Below are positions 1-8,749 of a stretch of 64,000 bases of DNA, one piece after another; the first letter of the stretch is position 1, and the number at the start of each line of letters is the position of its first letter. The translations under genes and the position numbers were made by a program. The notes beneath the pieces were generated by a model that made no database searches, was not told where the DNA came from, and saw only the letters and a program-made list of their open reading frames with translations. The stretch is taken from NCBI RefSeq assembly GCF_001426685.1, contig NZ_LMFB01000001.1:309985-373984 (forward strand). The letters run 5' to 3'. This DNA is from Rhizobium sp. Root483D2. Lineage in GTDB: Bacteria > Pseudomonadota > Alphaproteobacteria > Rhizobiales > Rhizobiaceae.

Positions 1-998
1 ACCGTTGCTTCCTGAGCGGTGAAGTTACCGCTGATCTGGCCCTGGCCGCCGGGGATCGGTTCGTTGATGCGCGGCGCCGTCAAAACCTTGCCGTCGAGCA
101 CGATGGCGAAAGGCAGGCCGACATTGTCGCGGGTGATTTCAGCGAACTGACGCGCACCCTGGCTGTCGAAGGTGAAGGAAACGATGGGTTCGTTGTTCTG
201 CTGGTTGAAACCGGCCTTGGCATCGGCGAGACGCTCGCCGGAAATCGCCACACGGCTTTCGACGGCATATTTCGCGCCGTCATTGGTCCCCGGCAGGATA
301 TCGACGCCGCGCGGCGGCGTGGTGGTGTTCGGATCGACCGATGTATCGACCATGTGGAAGCTCATCTGCGCGGTCGAACCGAGCAGCTGACGCAGGCGTG
401 TCGGGTCTTGCAGACCGGGCAGCTGGACGAGAATACGGTCGGAGCCGACGCGCTGGATCAACGGCTCGGCAACGCCGACCTGATCGACGCGGCGGCGAAT
501 AATCTCAAGGCTCTGATCAACGGCCGCCGTCATGCGTTCGTTGAGACCAGCCTCCGTCTGCCGGATGGTGATCGTGTCACCGGCGGTGCTGACGTCGATA
601 TCGGAGGTCGATGTACCGAAACCGAGCGTGCCAACCGGGGCTGCCAGTTCCTGGATTTTCGGCATCACCTTGTCGCGATCAGCCTGTTCGGGAATCTTGA
701 CGGCAATGGAATCGCCGGCAATGCGGGCCGAGGACGTCGGCAGACGCTCGGTGCGCAGCGCGCCGCGGATATCGTCGAGCAGCGTGTTGAGACGCGCCTG
801 GCGCAGGCCAGCCGCATCTACTTCCAGAACGAGATGCGAACCACCCTTGAGGTCGAGGCCGAGCGTGACCGGCTTGACCGGCAGGAAGGAAGCATATTGC
901 TGCTGGACGGAGGCCGGCAGCACGTTGGGCAGCGCCGCGATGATCCCGAAGAGGGTAATCGCGACATAGGCCAGAATGGCCCATTTCGAAGTGCGCAT
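1..998 (-). CDS. secD: Protein translocase subunit SecD (C-terminus outside window)
   Basis: Membrane subunit of the Sec translocon that uses the proton gradient to help pull exported proteins across the inner membrane. The visible 332 residues start MRTSKWAILAYVAI, giving the first membrane helix, followed by the family signature LGLDLKGGSHLVLEVD and the periplasmic P1 region with EIIRRRVDQVGV and LVQLPGLQDP. The frame runs off the left edge inside the periplasmic domain (GKVLTAPRINEPI). In many Rhizobiaceae SecD is fused to SecF; that cannot be judged here. The ATG at 998 is chosen because it directly precedes the conserved helix. Only about 110 bases separate it from the next gene upstream. 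Confidence 0.95.
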   Translation of the reverse strand, partial: MRTSKWAILAYVAITLFGIIAALPNVLPASVQQQYASFLPVKPVTLGLDLKGGSHLVLEVDAAGLRQARLNTLLDDIRGALRTERLPTSSARIAGDSIAVKIPEQADRDKVMPKIQELAAPVGTLGFGTSTSDIDVSTAGDTITIRQTEAGLNERMTAAVDQSLEIIRRRVDQVGVAEPLIQRVGSDRILVQLPGLQDPTRLRQLLGSTAQMSFHMVDTSVDPNTTTPPRGVDILPGTNDGAKYAVESRVAISGERLADAKAGFNQQNNEPIVSFTFDSQGARQFAEITRDNVGLPFAIVLDGKVLTAPRINEPIPGGQGQISGNFTAQEAT

Positions 999-1108
999 GT
1001 TGAGGTTCCATGATAGCCCGCTTTCCTCAGACTATGTCAGAGGACAGCGGATGTGTGCGTAAAGGAAAATATGCGCTGACGCGCAAGAACTGTCAGCAAG
1101 GACAGCGA

Positions 1109-1537
1109 TCAGGCGTTTAACGCCGGAGGGCCGCGCGCGCGGGCGATATCGCCGGGAGCGCCTGTGATGACCGCATCGGAAAACGCTGCAATCGGCATGC
1201 TGCCGTACGATACGGCGGCAACGAAGACGGGAGCGGGAAGAAGAAAAGGCCCCGGCCCGCCCGGCGAAGCCTTGCCGTCGGCACGGTCCGCTGTAAAGCG
1301 CAGATCCGCCACCGGAAAGGCACGCACAGCATGTCGCGAAAGGGCCGTGTCGGACGTGCCGCTTTCCGGAATGGAGAAATTTCCAGCGCTTTGCTGCGTG
1401 GAGAACCGCGACGAAAACCCTTGGGCGGACGCGACGAACTGCATGGCAATGGCCGCCGCCAGAATCCACAGCACGGCAAAAAACTTGCCTGCCTGGTTCC
1501 GGTCGATGCTGTTGCCATTCATGCCCATAGAGGACAT
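1109..1537 (-). CDS. Hypothetical single-pass membrane protein
   Basis: Unrecognised 142-residue protein. Residues 16-38 form one hydrophobic segment (FFAVLWILAAAIAMQF) that reads as a signal anchor. The rest is Ala/Pro/Ser-rich without a domain I can name. The start at 1537 (MSSMGMNGNS) is preferred because GGGAAGG lies about five bases upstream on the coding strand; the frame stays open further upstream, but without such a site. Several overlapping frames on both strands are also open here, so coding status rests on the ribosome site and the membrane segment. It points towards secD and might be cotranscribed with it. Confidence 0.5.
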   Translation of the reverse strand: MSSMGMNGNSIDRNQAGKFFAVLWILAAAIAMQFVASAQGFSSRFSTQQSAGNFSIPESGTSDTALSRHAVRAFPVADLRFTADRADGKASPGGPGPFLLPAPVFVAAVSYGSMPIAAFSDAVITGAPGDIARARGPPALNA

Positions 1538-1685
1538 CGTCCTTCCCGTTGGCGTGCCGTTTTCACGGCAAATCACCGAATGCACGCCGATTCAGCGTGC
1601 AAGCGGGCCTAAAAACCATCGCCCGCTGCCAAAGTCAAATCTTACCATCAGGCAGGCCCGTTGAACATCCTCAACCCCACCGCTT

Positions 1686-3296
1686 TCACGCCGTGACGCC
1701 TGCCGTGCGCGTCTGGTGAATTTCGATCAGCGAGGGCCCGCCGCGCTTGCGGGCTTCAACCAGTGCGGCCGTCAGATCGCTGGCCTTGGAAAGCCGTACC
1801 GCCGGGACGCCATAGGCGCTGGCCGCAAGCAGGAAGTCGGGAGCCGATGGCTTGACGCCTTCCGGGGTGATGCCGGATTCGACCATGAAGCTCTCGATCT
1901 CCTGATAGCCGTCATTGTTCCAGACGACGAAGATGACGTTGGCGTTGATATCGGCTGCCGACCCCAGTTCGGCCAGCGAAAACTGGATGCCGCCATCGCC
2001 GACGAGGCAGATGACCGGCTTTTGCGGATCGGCCACGGCTGCGCCGACAGCGGCCGGCGGCGCATAGCCGAGTGCGCCAAAACCTGTCGCCGAATTGAAC
2101 CAGCTCTTTGCCCTCGGCGCATCGCAGTAGAGATTGCCGGCATAGACGGCTTGAGTGGAATCGCCGACGATGACGCAGTCTGGCAGAGCCTGATAGATCG
2201 CATCGATGACGCCGATTTCGGCCCGCATCTTCGCCGTCAGCTCCGCCAATGCCGCCTTGCGGGTTGCCGCCGCGCGCTCGGCACTCCGCGCTGCCGGTTT
2301 TGCCGTCAGAAATACCAGAATACCGGAGATCGCAGCTTTGGCGCCCGACAGGATCGACAGGGCCGCATGCGGGCCGCGCGCCAGCTGGGCAGCGTCGATA
2401 TCGGTGCGGATGAGGTTGCCGAGGATGGGGAAGCCGCCATCGGCATACATGTCATAATCGGTCTGGCCCATCTCGGTGCCGAGCGCGATCACCAGGTCGG
2501 CATCGGAAATCAGCGCGCGCACGGCCTTGAGGCTCGGGCTTGCCGGGACCCTCAGCGGATGGCCGGCGAGCATGCCGCGCGCATTGACGGTCATGACGAC
2601 GGGGGCGCCGATGCGTTCGGCCAGTTCCTGGATCTCCGCTTCCGCCGTGATCGCGCCGCCACCGCACAGGATGACTGGCCGCTGCGCATCGCCGCAGAAA
2701 ATGGCGGCCTTTTGCAAGGTTTCCGCATCCGCCCTCGGCCGGGTTGCCGTCGCCTGCCGGAGCGGGGGTGCGGCGATGCGGGCCGTCATCACATCCGTCG
2801 GGATTTCGATATGGACGGGGCCGGGCCTGCCGGAGGTGAGAATGGCGAAGGCGCGCTCGACCACCGGGCCGAGGTCGGCCGGATTGAGCAGGGTCTGCGA
2901 ATAAAGCGCCAGCGTCTTGATCATGCCGTGCTGGTCCGGCAGCTCGTGCAGCAGGCCGCGGCCATGGCCGAGCGAATCACGCCGATTGACGCCCGAGATC
3001 ACCAGCATCGGGATCGAATCCTGGCGCGCCTGCGCCATGGCCGTAATCGTATTGGTAAGCCCGGGCCCGGTGATGACCAGGGCCACGCCGGGCTTGCCGC
3101 TGACGCGGGCGTAACCATCGGCCATGAAGCCGGCACCCTGTTCGTGGCGTGGCGTTACATGCCGGATCTTTGAAGCGGCAAGGCCGCGATAGAGCTCGAC
3201 CGTGTGGACGCCGGGAATGCCGAACACCACCTCGACGCCATTGGCTTCCAGGAGATCGACCAGCACCTCGCCGACGGTTTTCAAGGTTTCGCTCAT
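1686..3296 (-). CDS. aruI: Thiamine diphosphate enzyme, probable 5-guanidino-2-oxopentanoate decarboxylase
   Basis: Thiamine diphosphate-dependent enzyme of the acetolactate synthase fold, 536 residues. The N-terminal domain carries the cofactor-activating Glu in RHEQGAGFMADGYARVSG; the C-terminal cofactor-binding motif is GDGGIQFSLAEL followed by the Asn in VVWNNDGYQEIE. On sequence alone it could be any member of this superfamily. The assignment to AruI (decarboxylation of 2-ketoarginine to 4-guanidinobutyraldehyde in the arginine transaminase pathway described in Pseudomonas aeruginosa) comes from context: the gene overlaps by four bases an AruH-like aminotransferase and shares an operon with a guanidino hydrolase. 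The ATG at 3296 overlaps the upstream stop as ATGA. The open frame continues upstream, but that part lies inside the aminotransferase gene. Confidence 0.75.
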   Translation of the reverse strand: MSETLKTVGEVLVDLLEANGVEVVFGIPGVHTVELYRGLAASKIRHVTPRHEQGAGFMADGYARVSGKPGVALVITGPGLTNTITAMAQARQDSIPMLVISGVNRRDSLGHGRGLLHELPDQHGMIKTLALYSQTLLNPADLGPVVERAFAILTSGRPGPVHIEIPTDVMTARIAAPPLRQATATRPRADAETLQKAAIFCGDAQRPVILCGGGAITAEAEIQELAERIGAPVVMTVNARGMLAGHPLRVPASPSLKAVRALISDADLVIALGTEMGQTDYDMYADGGFPILGNLIRTDIDAAQLARGPHAALSILSGAKAAISGILVFLTAKPAARSAERAAATRKAALAELTAKMRAEIGVIDAIYQALPDCVIVGDSTQAVYAGNLYCDAPRAKSWFNSATGFGALGYAPPAAVGAAVADPQKPVICLVGDGGIQFSLAELGSAADINANVIFVVWNNDGYQEIESFMVESGITPEGVKPSAPDFLLAASAYGVPAVRLSKASDLTAALVEARKRGGPSLIEIHQTRTAGVTA

Positions 3297-4483
3297 GCGC
3301 GGCGCTCCTTCGGCGTCTGCAGCCGGATCGCCAGCTTGGTGATGCGCTGGCAGGCTTCCTGGATGACCTCGTCCGGCACCGTCAGGCTGACGCGCACGAA
3401 GGAGGCTGCCTCGTTGCCGAACGATGCGCCGGGCATCACGGCGACATGCTCCTGCTCCAGCAGCATCCAAGCGAAAGCCTCGCCCGTCAGGCCGGTGCCC
3501 GCAACATTGATCAGCGTGAACATGCCGGCTTCGGGCGGCAGCGGCACGATCCCCGGCACGTTCGAAAGCCCCTCGACGATCAGGTCGGCGCGGGTCTTGT
3601 AGGATGCGCGCATGGCGGCTGACGTGCCGATCTCATGGGTCAGCGCATAGGCCGTCATATCGGCGATGAAAGGCTGGACGCCAAACAGCATGGTCTCCGA
3701 CACCGGCAGAAGGCGGCTTGCAAATTCAACAGGGCCGACAGCCCAGCCGCTGCGGAAACCAGGGGCAGCGTGCGACTTGGAGATCGACGAGACGACGATC
3801 GTGCGCTCGGCAAGCTGCGGATCGTCGAAGGGCGAGGCGAACGGACCGTTGAAGATCAGCTCCTCATAGACTTCGTCGCAGACGATCCAGAGATCGTGCT
3901 TGCGGCAGATGCCGCCGATCGCCCTGATCTCGTCTGCCGTCAGCACCGCACCGGTCGGATTGTGCGGCGTGTTGAGCAAAAGCACGCGGCATTGCAGCGT
4001 GATCGCCTTTTCGAGATCGTCGGCCTGCATGTGAAACCCATGCTCGGGCTTCAACGGCACGGTAACACGATGGGCGCCGGCCGCCTGGATCACGCCGTCA
4101 TAGGTGGCATAGAGCGGATCGCCGACCAGGACGCCGTCGCCAGCCTCGACCAGCCCGAGCATGACGGCGAAAAGCGCGGTCTGGGTGCCTGGAAAGCACA
4201 GCACGTTCTGCGGCGTCACGTCGGCGCGGCGCTTGGCGTAGCGGGCCGTCAGCGCATTGACCACCGAGGGTTCGCCACGGCCGTTGGAATAGCGGTATCG
4301 CCCGGCATTCATCGCGCGCTGCGCCTCGGCCAAGAGCGCGGCATCCGGCGGCATGTCGGGTTCGCCGATCGTCAGCTGGATGACCTCCGTGCCGCTTGCC
4401 TGCATCTGGCGGGCGCGGATGTGCAGAGCCCATTTTTCCGATCCGAGATCGGCCAAGCGGTCGGTGATCGATGAATAGCGCAT
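3293..4483 (-). CDS. aruH: Class I/II PLP aminotransferase, probable arginine:pyruvate transaminase
   Basis: Fold-type I pyridoxal phosphate aminotransferase of 396 residues, close to the length of P. aeruginosa AruH. The PLP lysine is Lys236 in SISKSHAAPGFRSGW; the substrate-loop NTPHNPTGAVL and the cofactor Asp/Tyr region CDEVYEELIF are present. The start at 4483 has GGAG upstream (coding strand AGGAGACCCCCT then ATG). The gene lies 20 bases after the TetR gene and overlaps the decarboxylase by ATGA. Inferred role: transfer of the alpha-amino group of arginine (or a related guanidino amino acid) to a keto acid, feeding the decarboxylase. Other amino acids are possible substrates; specificity cannot be read from motifs. 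Confidence 0.75.
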   Translation of the reverse strand: MRYSSITDRLADLGSEKWALHIRARQMQASGTEVIQLTIGEPDMPPDAALLAEAQRAMNAGRYRYSNGRGEPSVVNALTARYAKRRADVTPQNVLCFPGTQTALFAVMLGLVEAGDGVLVGDPLYATYDGVIQAAGAHRVTVPLKPEHGFHMQADDLEKAITLQCRVLLLNTPHNPTGAVLTADEIRAIGGICRKHDLWIVCDEVYEELIFNGPFASPFDDPQLAERTIVVSSISKSHAAPGFRSGWAVGPVEFASRLLPVSETMLFGVQPFIADMTAYALTHEIGTSAAMRASYKTRADLIVEGLSNVPGIVPLPPEAGMFTLINVAGTGLTGEAFAWMLLEQEHVAVMPGASFGNEAASFVRVSLTVPDEVIQEACQRITKLAIRLQTPKERRA

Positions 4484-4503
4484 AGGGGGTCTCCTACCCT
4501 CAG

Positions 4504-5133
4504 TCAAAAATCGTGTTCGTTCCCGCCGAACGGCAATCCCAGCAGGGCCTCGCTCGACGACACGGCGATGGCCACAAGCTCGGCCTCCTCGAAAAGCTCG
4601 CCCGCAAGGCAAGCCTCCAGCCACAGCCCGTCTATCATGCCATTGATGGCAATGGCGTGGCGGCGGCACTCGGCTTCGCCGGAAGGCTTGCCCTGTGCCC
4701 TCAGAAAATCGCCGATCAAGCCCTGCAAATCGTTGCGGAAACCGAGATAGCCTTCGCGGTGGATGGCGGCGAGCTCCGGATCGAGCCGCACCTGGCTGAT
4801 AAACGATGCCCAGAGCGACAGGCTGCGGTCATTGGCGACCGGGGCTGTCAGGTTCAGCGTGATGAAGCGCTTCAGCCGCGTGCCCGGATCGCCGGTGACA
4901 TCCGTTGCCTTGGCGGCGAAAGTGGCCAGAACCGAACGGTAGGCCTCCTCCACCATCTGGTCCTTGGAGGCGAAATAATGCCGCACGAGGCCGGCGGTGA
5001 CGCCGGCCCGGATGGCGATCTGGCGGACGGTCGCACCGCGCAGGCCAAGCTCGGCAATCGTATCGAGGGTTGCCTCGATCAACTCCTGCCGCCGCTCCCC
5101 CTCCGGCGCGCGATGGAACGTCCGGCGGTTCAT
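4504..5133 (-). CDS. TetR/AcrR family regulator, BetI-like
   Basis: 209-residue one-component repressor. The N-terminal helix-turn-helix is clear (ATVRQIAIRAGVTAGLVRHYF, residues about 35-55), followed by the usual SKDQMVEEAY helix. The C-terminal part resembles BetI-type ligand domains. The ATG at 5133 overlaps the stop of the upstream hydrolase gene as ATGA, so the two are translationally coupled; an upstream in-frame ATG lies inside that gene and is disfavoured. Its place inside the operon suggests it controls this operon and perhaps the divergent transporter operon. A perfect palindrome at 6067-6091 in the divergent promoter region is the best operator candidate. The inducer is unknown; arginine or a catabolite is a guess. 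Confidence 0.88.
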   Translation of the reverse strand: MNRRTFHRAPEGERRQELIEATLDTIAELGLRGATVRQIAIRAGVTAGLVRHYFASKDQMVEEAYRSVLATFAAKATDVTGDPGTRLKRFITLNLTAPVANDRSLSLWASFISQVRLDPELAAIHREGYLGFRNDLQGLIGDFLRAQGKPSGEAECRRHAIAINGMIDGLWLEACLAGELFEEAELVAIAVSSSEALLGLPFGGNEHDF

Positions 5134-6011
5134 GCAGCCCGCCGCAGGACCGGCCGGGTCAGGCAGGTCGGGCCGCCTTCGCAGGCAATGCACAGCGCGT
5201 CGGCCTCGAAGGTCTCGACCTTGCAGCCCGCCGCTTCCATCGCAGCCTTGGTCTTGGGAAAGCCGGCAACCATGATCACTTCGTTCGGGCGGACCGGCAG
5301 GACGTTAAGGCTCAGACCATTGCTGGCATGGAACTCGTCGGCCGGCGCCTCGATCAGGGTGATGCCCCATTCCTTCAGGAGCTGATAGAAGGCGGCCGGC
5401 AGGAGCGGCGCAAACACCAGCGCCAGATCACGCGACAGCGGGCTCATCACCGACATCAGGTGCAGGCAGGCCTCCTCGCCGTGCCAGAGCGGCAGGTCAT
5501 AGCCAAGCACGGTGATCCCATGCGGATCGAGCATCTCTGTCAACTGGGCGATGCCGTCTTCATTGGTGCGCACGCCACGGCCGACGACCAGCGTCTCGGC
5601 GTCGAGCCAGATGCAATCGCCACCTTCGACGGTGCCCGGCGCAAGGATGCGGCCCAAGATCGGAATGCCGGCCGCCTTGTAGGCTGCCTCGTGCAGCGCC
5701 GTTTCCTTTTCGCGCAGCGGCTTGCCCATGCGCAGGAGGATGGCGCCGTGGTTTGACATCAAAGAGGGATCATGGGTGAACATGGCGTCGGCAAGCCCGT
5801 CGCCCTTGTCTTCCAGCCACAGGATTTCGGCACCGGACTTTTCCACAAGGCGGGCGAATTCGGTATATTGGTGCACCGCCTTTTCACCGTCAAAGGTCGG
5901 ACCGTAGTGCCATTTCGCAGGATCGGCAGACGCAAGGCTTGCGCCCGGACGCCGCATCAACACGCGTGCCAGATTGGCCGACATCTCCTGCGAACCATAT
6001 GCCGTCATCAT
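5130..6011 (-). CDS. Amidinotransferase-superfamily hydrolase (dimethylargininase/arginine deiminase type)
   Basis: 293-residue cytoplasmic enzyme of the guanidino-group modifying superfamily (DDAH, arginine deiminase, agmatine deiminase). The catalytic set is visible: Asp132 in GTVEGGDCIW, His184 in ACLHLMSVMSPL and the nucleophile Cys283 in CEGGPTCLTRP near the C-terminus. The family removes the amine from a guanidino carbon through a covalent Cys intermediate. The substrate could be arginine, a methylated arginine, or a later pathway intermediate; I cannot separate these. First gene of the leftward operon. Two adjacent ATGs (6011, 6008) follow AGGAG; the second has more usual spacing. It faces the ABC transporter operon across a 207-base divergent promoter region. 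Confidence 0.85.
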   Translation of the reverse strand: MMTAYGSQEMSANLARVLMRRPGASLASADPAKWHYGPTFDGEKAVHQYTEFARLVEKSGAEILWLEDKGDGLADAMFTHDPSLMSNHGAILLRMGKPLREKETALHEAAYKAAGIPILGRILAPGTVEGGDCIWLDAETLVVGRGVRTNEDGIAQLTEMLDPHGITVLGYDLPLWHGEEACLHLMSVMSPLSRDLALVFAPLLPAAFYQLLKEWGITLIEAPADEFHASNGLSLNVLPVRPNEVIMVAGFPKTKAAMEAAGCKVETFEADALCIACEGGPTCLTRPVLRRAA

Positions 6012-6066
6012 CTACTCCTGTTGGAAAATTGTTCATTAGCGAGGGCTGCCAGAAAAAGCAGCGTCG

Positions 6067-6091
6067 AAATTATTATACGGTTGAATAATTT
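6067..6091. promoter_or_regulatory. Perfect 8+8 palindrome in divergent promoter, probable TetR operator
   Basis: AAATTATT, nine spacer bases, AATAATTT: perfect eight-base arms in an unusually AT-rich patch between the divergent hydrolase and transporter operons. Its length and symmetry suit a TetR dimer, and a TetR gene is the second gene of the leftward operon. It lies 56 bases from the hydrolase start, where it could overlap the promoter. Binding is inferred. Confidence 0.6.
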
Positions 6092-6218
6092 CTGCACAAG
6101 TGCCACGATGCGTTTCATGGAACAGCGTGACAGGCAAAAATGCCGCACGACAGACAAACAGGGGAACTGTTTTCATGCGTTCAGACGTGGCGACCTGTCT
6201 CGACAGGACTGACTTTTC

Positions 6219-6992
6219 ATGACGGAACCAGCCCAGGCGATTGCGGTTACAAACCTCCACAAACGTTTCGGGCCGCTGGAAGTGCTCAAGGGCGTTTCAT
6301 TGACTGCGAATGAAGGCGACGTGATCGCCATCATCGGCGGCAGCGGTTCGGGCAAATCGACCTTCCTGCGCTGTATCAACATGCTGGAACTGCCGACATC
6401 CGGCTCGGTCACGGTGCATGGCGAAACGATCGCCATGAAGAAGGACGGTCACGGCGGGCTAATGCCTTCCGACCGCAAACAGGTGCAGCGTCTGCGCACT
6501 CAGCTCGGCATGGTGTTCCAGAGCTTCAATCTGTGGCAACACATGACCATCCTCCAGAACGTCATCGAAGTTCCGGTCCATGTGCTCGGCAAATCCAAGG
6601 ATGAGGCAACGGCCACCGGCGAAGCGCTCCTGCGCAGGGTCGGCCTGTTCGAGAAGCGCGATGCTTATCCCGCCTTTCTCTCCGGCGGCCAGCAGCAGCG
6701 TGCGGCCATTGCCCGCGCGCTTGCGATCCAGCCGTTGGTCATGCTGTTCGACGAGCCGACCTCGGCGCTCGATCCGCAGTTGGTCGGCGAAGTGCTGACC
6801 GTGATTGGTGACCTCGCCAAGGAAAAGCGGACAATGATCCTGGTCACCCACGAGATGAAATTTGCGCGCAACGTCGCCAATCACATCGTCTTCCTCGCCG
6901 ACGGCGTCATCGACGAACAGGGAACGCCGGACGAGATCTTCGGCAATCCGAAATCCGAACGCCTGAAAAAATTCATCAGCTCCATCCACTAA
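6219..6992 (+). CDS. Polar amino acid ABC transporter ATP-binding protein
   Basis: ATPase subunit of a HisP/GlnQ-type importer, 257 residues. Walker A is GGSGSGKST (about residues 40-48), Q-loop MVFQSFNLWQHM, signature LSGGQQQRAAIARALA, Walker B VMLFDEPTSALDP and H-loop LVTHEM. It energises the two permeases encoded at 8021-9585. First gene of the rightward operon; the binding protein follows after 34 bases. A short hairpin (CCTGTC, two bases, GACAGG at 6194-6207) includes part of the AGGA ribosome site ten bases before the ATG, so access to the start might be modulated. Confidence 0.95.
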   Translation: MTEPAQAIAVTNLHKRFGPLEVLKGVSLTANEGDVIAIIGGSGSGKSTFLRCINMLELPTSGSVTVHGETIAMKKDGHGGLMPSDRKQVQRLRTQLGMVFQSFNLWQHMTILQNVIEVPVHVLGKSKDEATATGEALLRRVGLFEKRDAYPAFLSGGQQQRAAIARALAIQPLVMLFDEPTSALDPQLVGEVLTVIGDLAKEKRTMILVTHEMKFARNVANHIVFLADGVIDEQGTPDEIFGNPKSERLKKFISSIH

Positions 6993-7026
6993 GACCAAAA
7001 ACCACGAAAACAAAAAAGGGAACAGC

Positions 7027-7809
7027 ATGAAAAAGACGCTCAAAACCATCGCCCTGTCGCTTGCGCTCGGCATCGTTGCCGCCGGTGCCGTCGCTGCCGA
7101 ACCGCTGAAGGTCGGCTTTGCGGCCGAGCCCTATCCGCCGTTCACCTCGCCGGACGCATCCGGCAACTGGGAAGGCTGGGAAGTGGAGTTTGAAAAGGCG
7201 ATCTGCGCCGAAGCCAAGCTCGAGTGCGTGATCACGCCCGTGGCCTGGGATGGTATCATTCCGGCACTGACCTCCAAGAAGATCGACATGATCATCGGCT
7301 CGATGTCGATCACCGAGGAACGCCTGAAGACCATCGATTTCACCGATAAGTATTACAACACCCCGACGGGCGTCATCGGCCCAAAGAGCGAAACGTTTGA
7401 AGCCACGCCGGAAGGCCTGAAGGGCAAGACGATCGGCGTCCAGGTTTCGACTATCCACCAGGTTTATGCCTCGAAATATTTCGGTGAAAATGGCGCGACC
7501 GTGAAGGAATACCAGACGCAGGACGAAGCCAATAACGACCTCGCCGCCGGCCGTCTCGACGCCGTTCAGGCCGATTCCATCGCACTTGGCGCCTTCCTGA
7601 AGAGCGACCAGGGCAAGGAATGCTGCGACTTGAAGGGCATGGTCAAGGATGACCCGGCCATCCTCGGCGCCGGTGTCGGCATCGGCATCCGCAAGGGCGA
7701 AGACGAACTGAAAACCAAGCTGAACGCCGCCATCAAGGCGATCCGCGCCAACGGCACCTACGACACGTTCTCGAAGAAGTATTTCGACTTCGACGTTTAC
7801 GGGCAGTGA
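7027..7809 (+). CDS. Periplasmic amino acid-binding protein (SBP family 3)
   Basis: Extracellular solute-binding protein, 260 residues, with a Sec signal peptide (MKKTLKTIALSLALG then cleavage near AVAAEP). The mature part begins LKVGFAAEPYPPF and carries the family 3 pattern GWEVEFEKAICAEA, DGIIPALTSKKIDMIIGSM and TEERLKTIDFT. Relatives bind arginine, lysine, histidine or opines; the neighbouring arginine-pathway genes suggest arginine or a derivative. A Cys pair in GKECCDLKG may form a disulfide or contribute locally. It is followed by a 153-base inverted-repeat element before the permease genes, an arrangement that commonly lets the binding protein be made in excess. Confidence 0.94.
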   Translation: MKKTLKTIALSLALGIVAAGAVAAEPLKVGFAAEPYPPFTSPDASGNWEGWEVEFEKAICAEAKLECVITPVAWDGIIPALTSKKIDMIIGSMSITEERLKTIDFTDKYYNTPTGVIGPKSETFEATPEGLKGKTIGVQVSTIHQVYASKYFGENGATVKEYQTQDEANNDLAAGRLDAVQADSIALGAFLKSDQGKECCDLKGMVKDDPAILGAGVGIGIRKGEDELKTKLNAAIKAIRANGTYDTFSKKYFDFDVYGQ

Positions 7810-7832
7810 TGCGCTGAGCGCCTGCGGAGGGC

Positions 7833-7985
7833 TCACCCCCCCTCTGTCGGCGACGCCGACATCTCCTCCTCAAGGGGGGGAGATTGACCGCATCTACTGT
7901 GCGTCCACGACAACGAAGCCGGTGCGGGAAAAGAATGATCTCCCCCCTTGAGGGGGAGATGTCACGCAGTGACAGAGGGGGGTGA
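7833..7985. repeat. Long inverted-repeat intergenic element inside ABC operon
   Basis: The two ends are near-perfect reverse complements: TCACCCCCCCTCTGTC at the left and GACAGAGGGGGGTGA at the right. Further inside, a CTCC-rich block (ATCTCCTCCTCAAGG) matches GATCTCCCCCCTTGAGG in inverse. The whole 153 bases could fold into one long stem with side hairpins. It resembles palindromic intergenic repeats of rhizobial genomes. It sits between the binding-protein and permease genes, where the structure could protect the upstream mRNA or terminate part of the transcripts. Confidence 0.75.
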
Positions 7986-8020
7986 TGCCACAGACGCAGA
8001 GCTCCCGGTAAAGAGGACCC

Positions 8021-8749
8021 ATGGCCGATCCCGTATCCTTCATAAACTGGAGCCTTCTGGCATTGGAGCCGCCCGGCTGGGGCGGGGTGTTGCTGCGCGG
8101 CCTTCTCAACTCCATCGAGATCGCCATCGGCGGTTATGCGTTCGGCCTTTTGCTCGGCATCGGCGGCGCCTGCGGCAAGCTCTATGGCGGCCCGATCACC
8201 CGCGATCTGATGGAATGCTATACGACCATCGTGCGCGCGGTGCCGGAACTGGTCCTGATCCTGCTGCTCTATTATGCCGGAACCGATGCGCTCAATTACG
8301 TGCTTGGGCTCGTGGGCATCGGCCAGGTGGACATTAGCGGGCTGGTCGCGGGCATCTTCGTCATTGGCGTGGTGCAGGGCGCCTATACGACCGAGGTGCT
8401 GCGCGGCGCCATCAAGGCGGTGCCGGCCGGGCAGATCGAGGCGGCGCGCGCCTATGGCATGTCTCCGTTCAAGGTCATGACCCGTGTCACCCTGCCCGCC
8501 ATGCTGCCCTATGCCATTCCCGGACTTTCCAATCTCTGGCTGATCGCCACCAAGGATACGGCGCTGCTGGCCGTCGTCGGCTTCTCCGAACTGACGCTGG
8601 TCACGAGGCAGGCGGCCGGATCCACCAAGGCGTATCTGCTGTTCTTCTGTGCCGCAGGCGTGCTCTACCTGATGCTGACCCTCATTTCCGATCTCATCAT
8701 CCGCTTCATCGAGCGCCGGGCCCGGCGCGGTTTCGTGGAGCAATCATGA
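8021..8749 (+). CDS. Amino acid ABC transporter permease 1
   Basis: HisQ/OccQ-type inner membrane subunit, 242 residues, with about five hydrophobic helices. The cytoplasmic loop that contacts the ATPase is EAARAYGMSPFKVMTRVTLPAMLPYAIPGL, here given in part: the EAARAYGMS core is at about residues 142-150. The start ATG at 8021 follows AAGAGGA. The last four bases overlap the next permease (ATGA). Works as a heterodimer with the downstream permease. Confidence 0.93.
   Translation: MADPVSFINWSLLALEPPGWGGVLLRGLLNSIEIAIGGYAFGLLLGIGGACGKLYGGPITRDLMECYTTIVRAVPELVLILLLYYAGTDALNYVLGLVGIGQVDISGLVAGIFVIGVVQGAYTTEVLRGAIKAVPAGQIEAARAYGMSPFKVMTRVTLPAMLPYAIPGLSNLWLIATKDTALLAVVGFSELTLVTRQAAGSTKAYLLFFCAAGVLYLMLTLISDLIIRFIERRARRGFVEQS

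Noticed and set aside
1538-1685. Cobalamin-type riboswitch upstream of the small membrane protein
   Set aside because: Two small GC-rich hairpins are present, but there is no GCCACTG-type B12 box.
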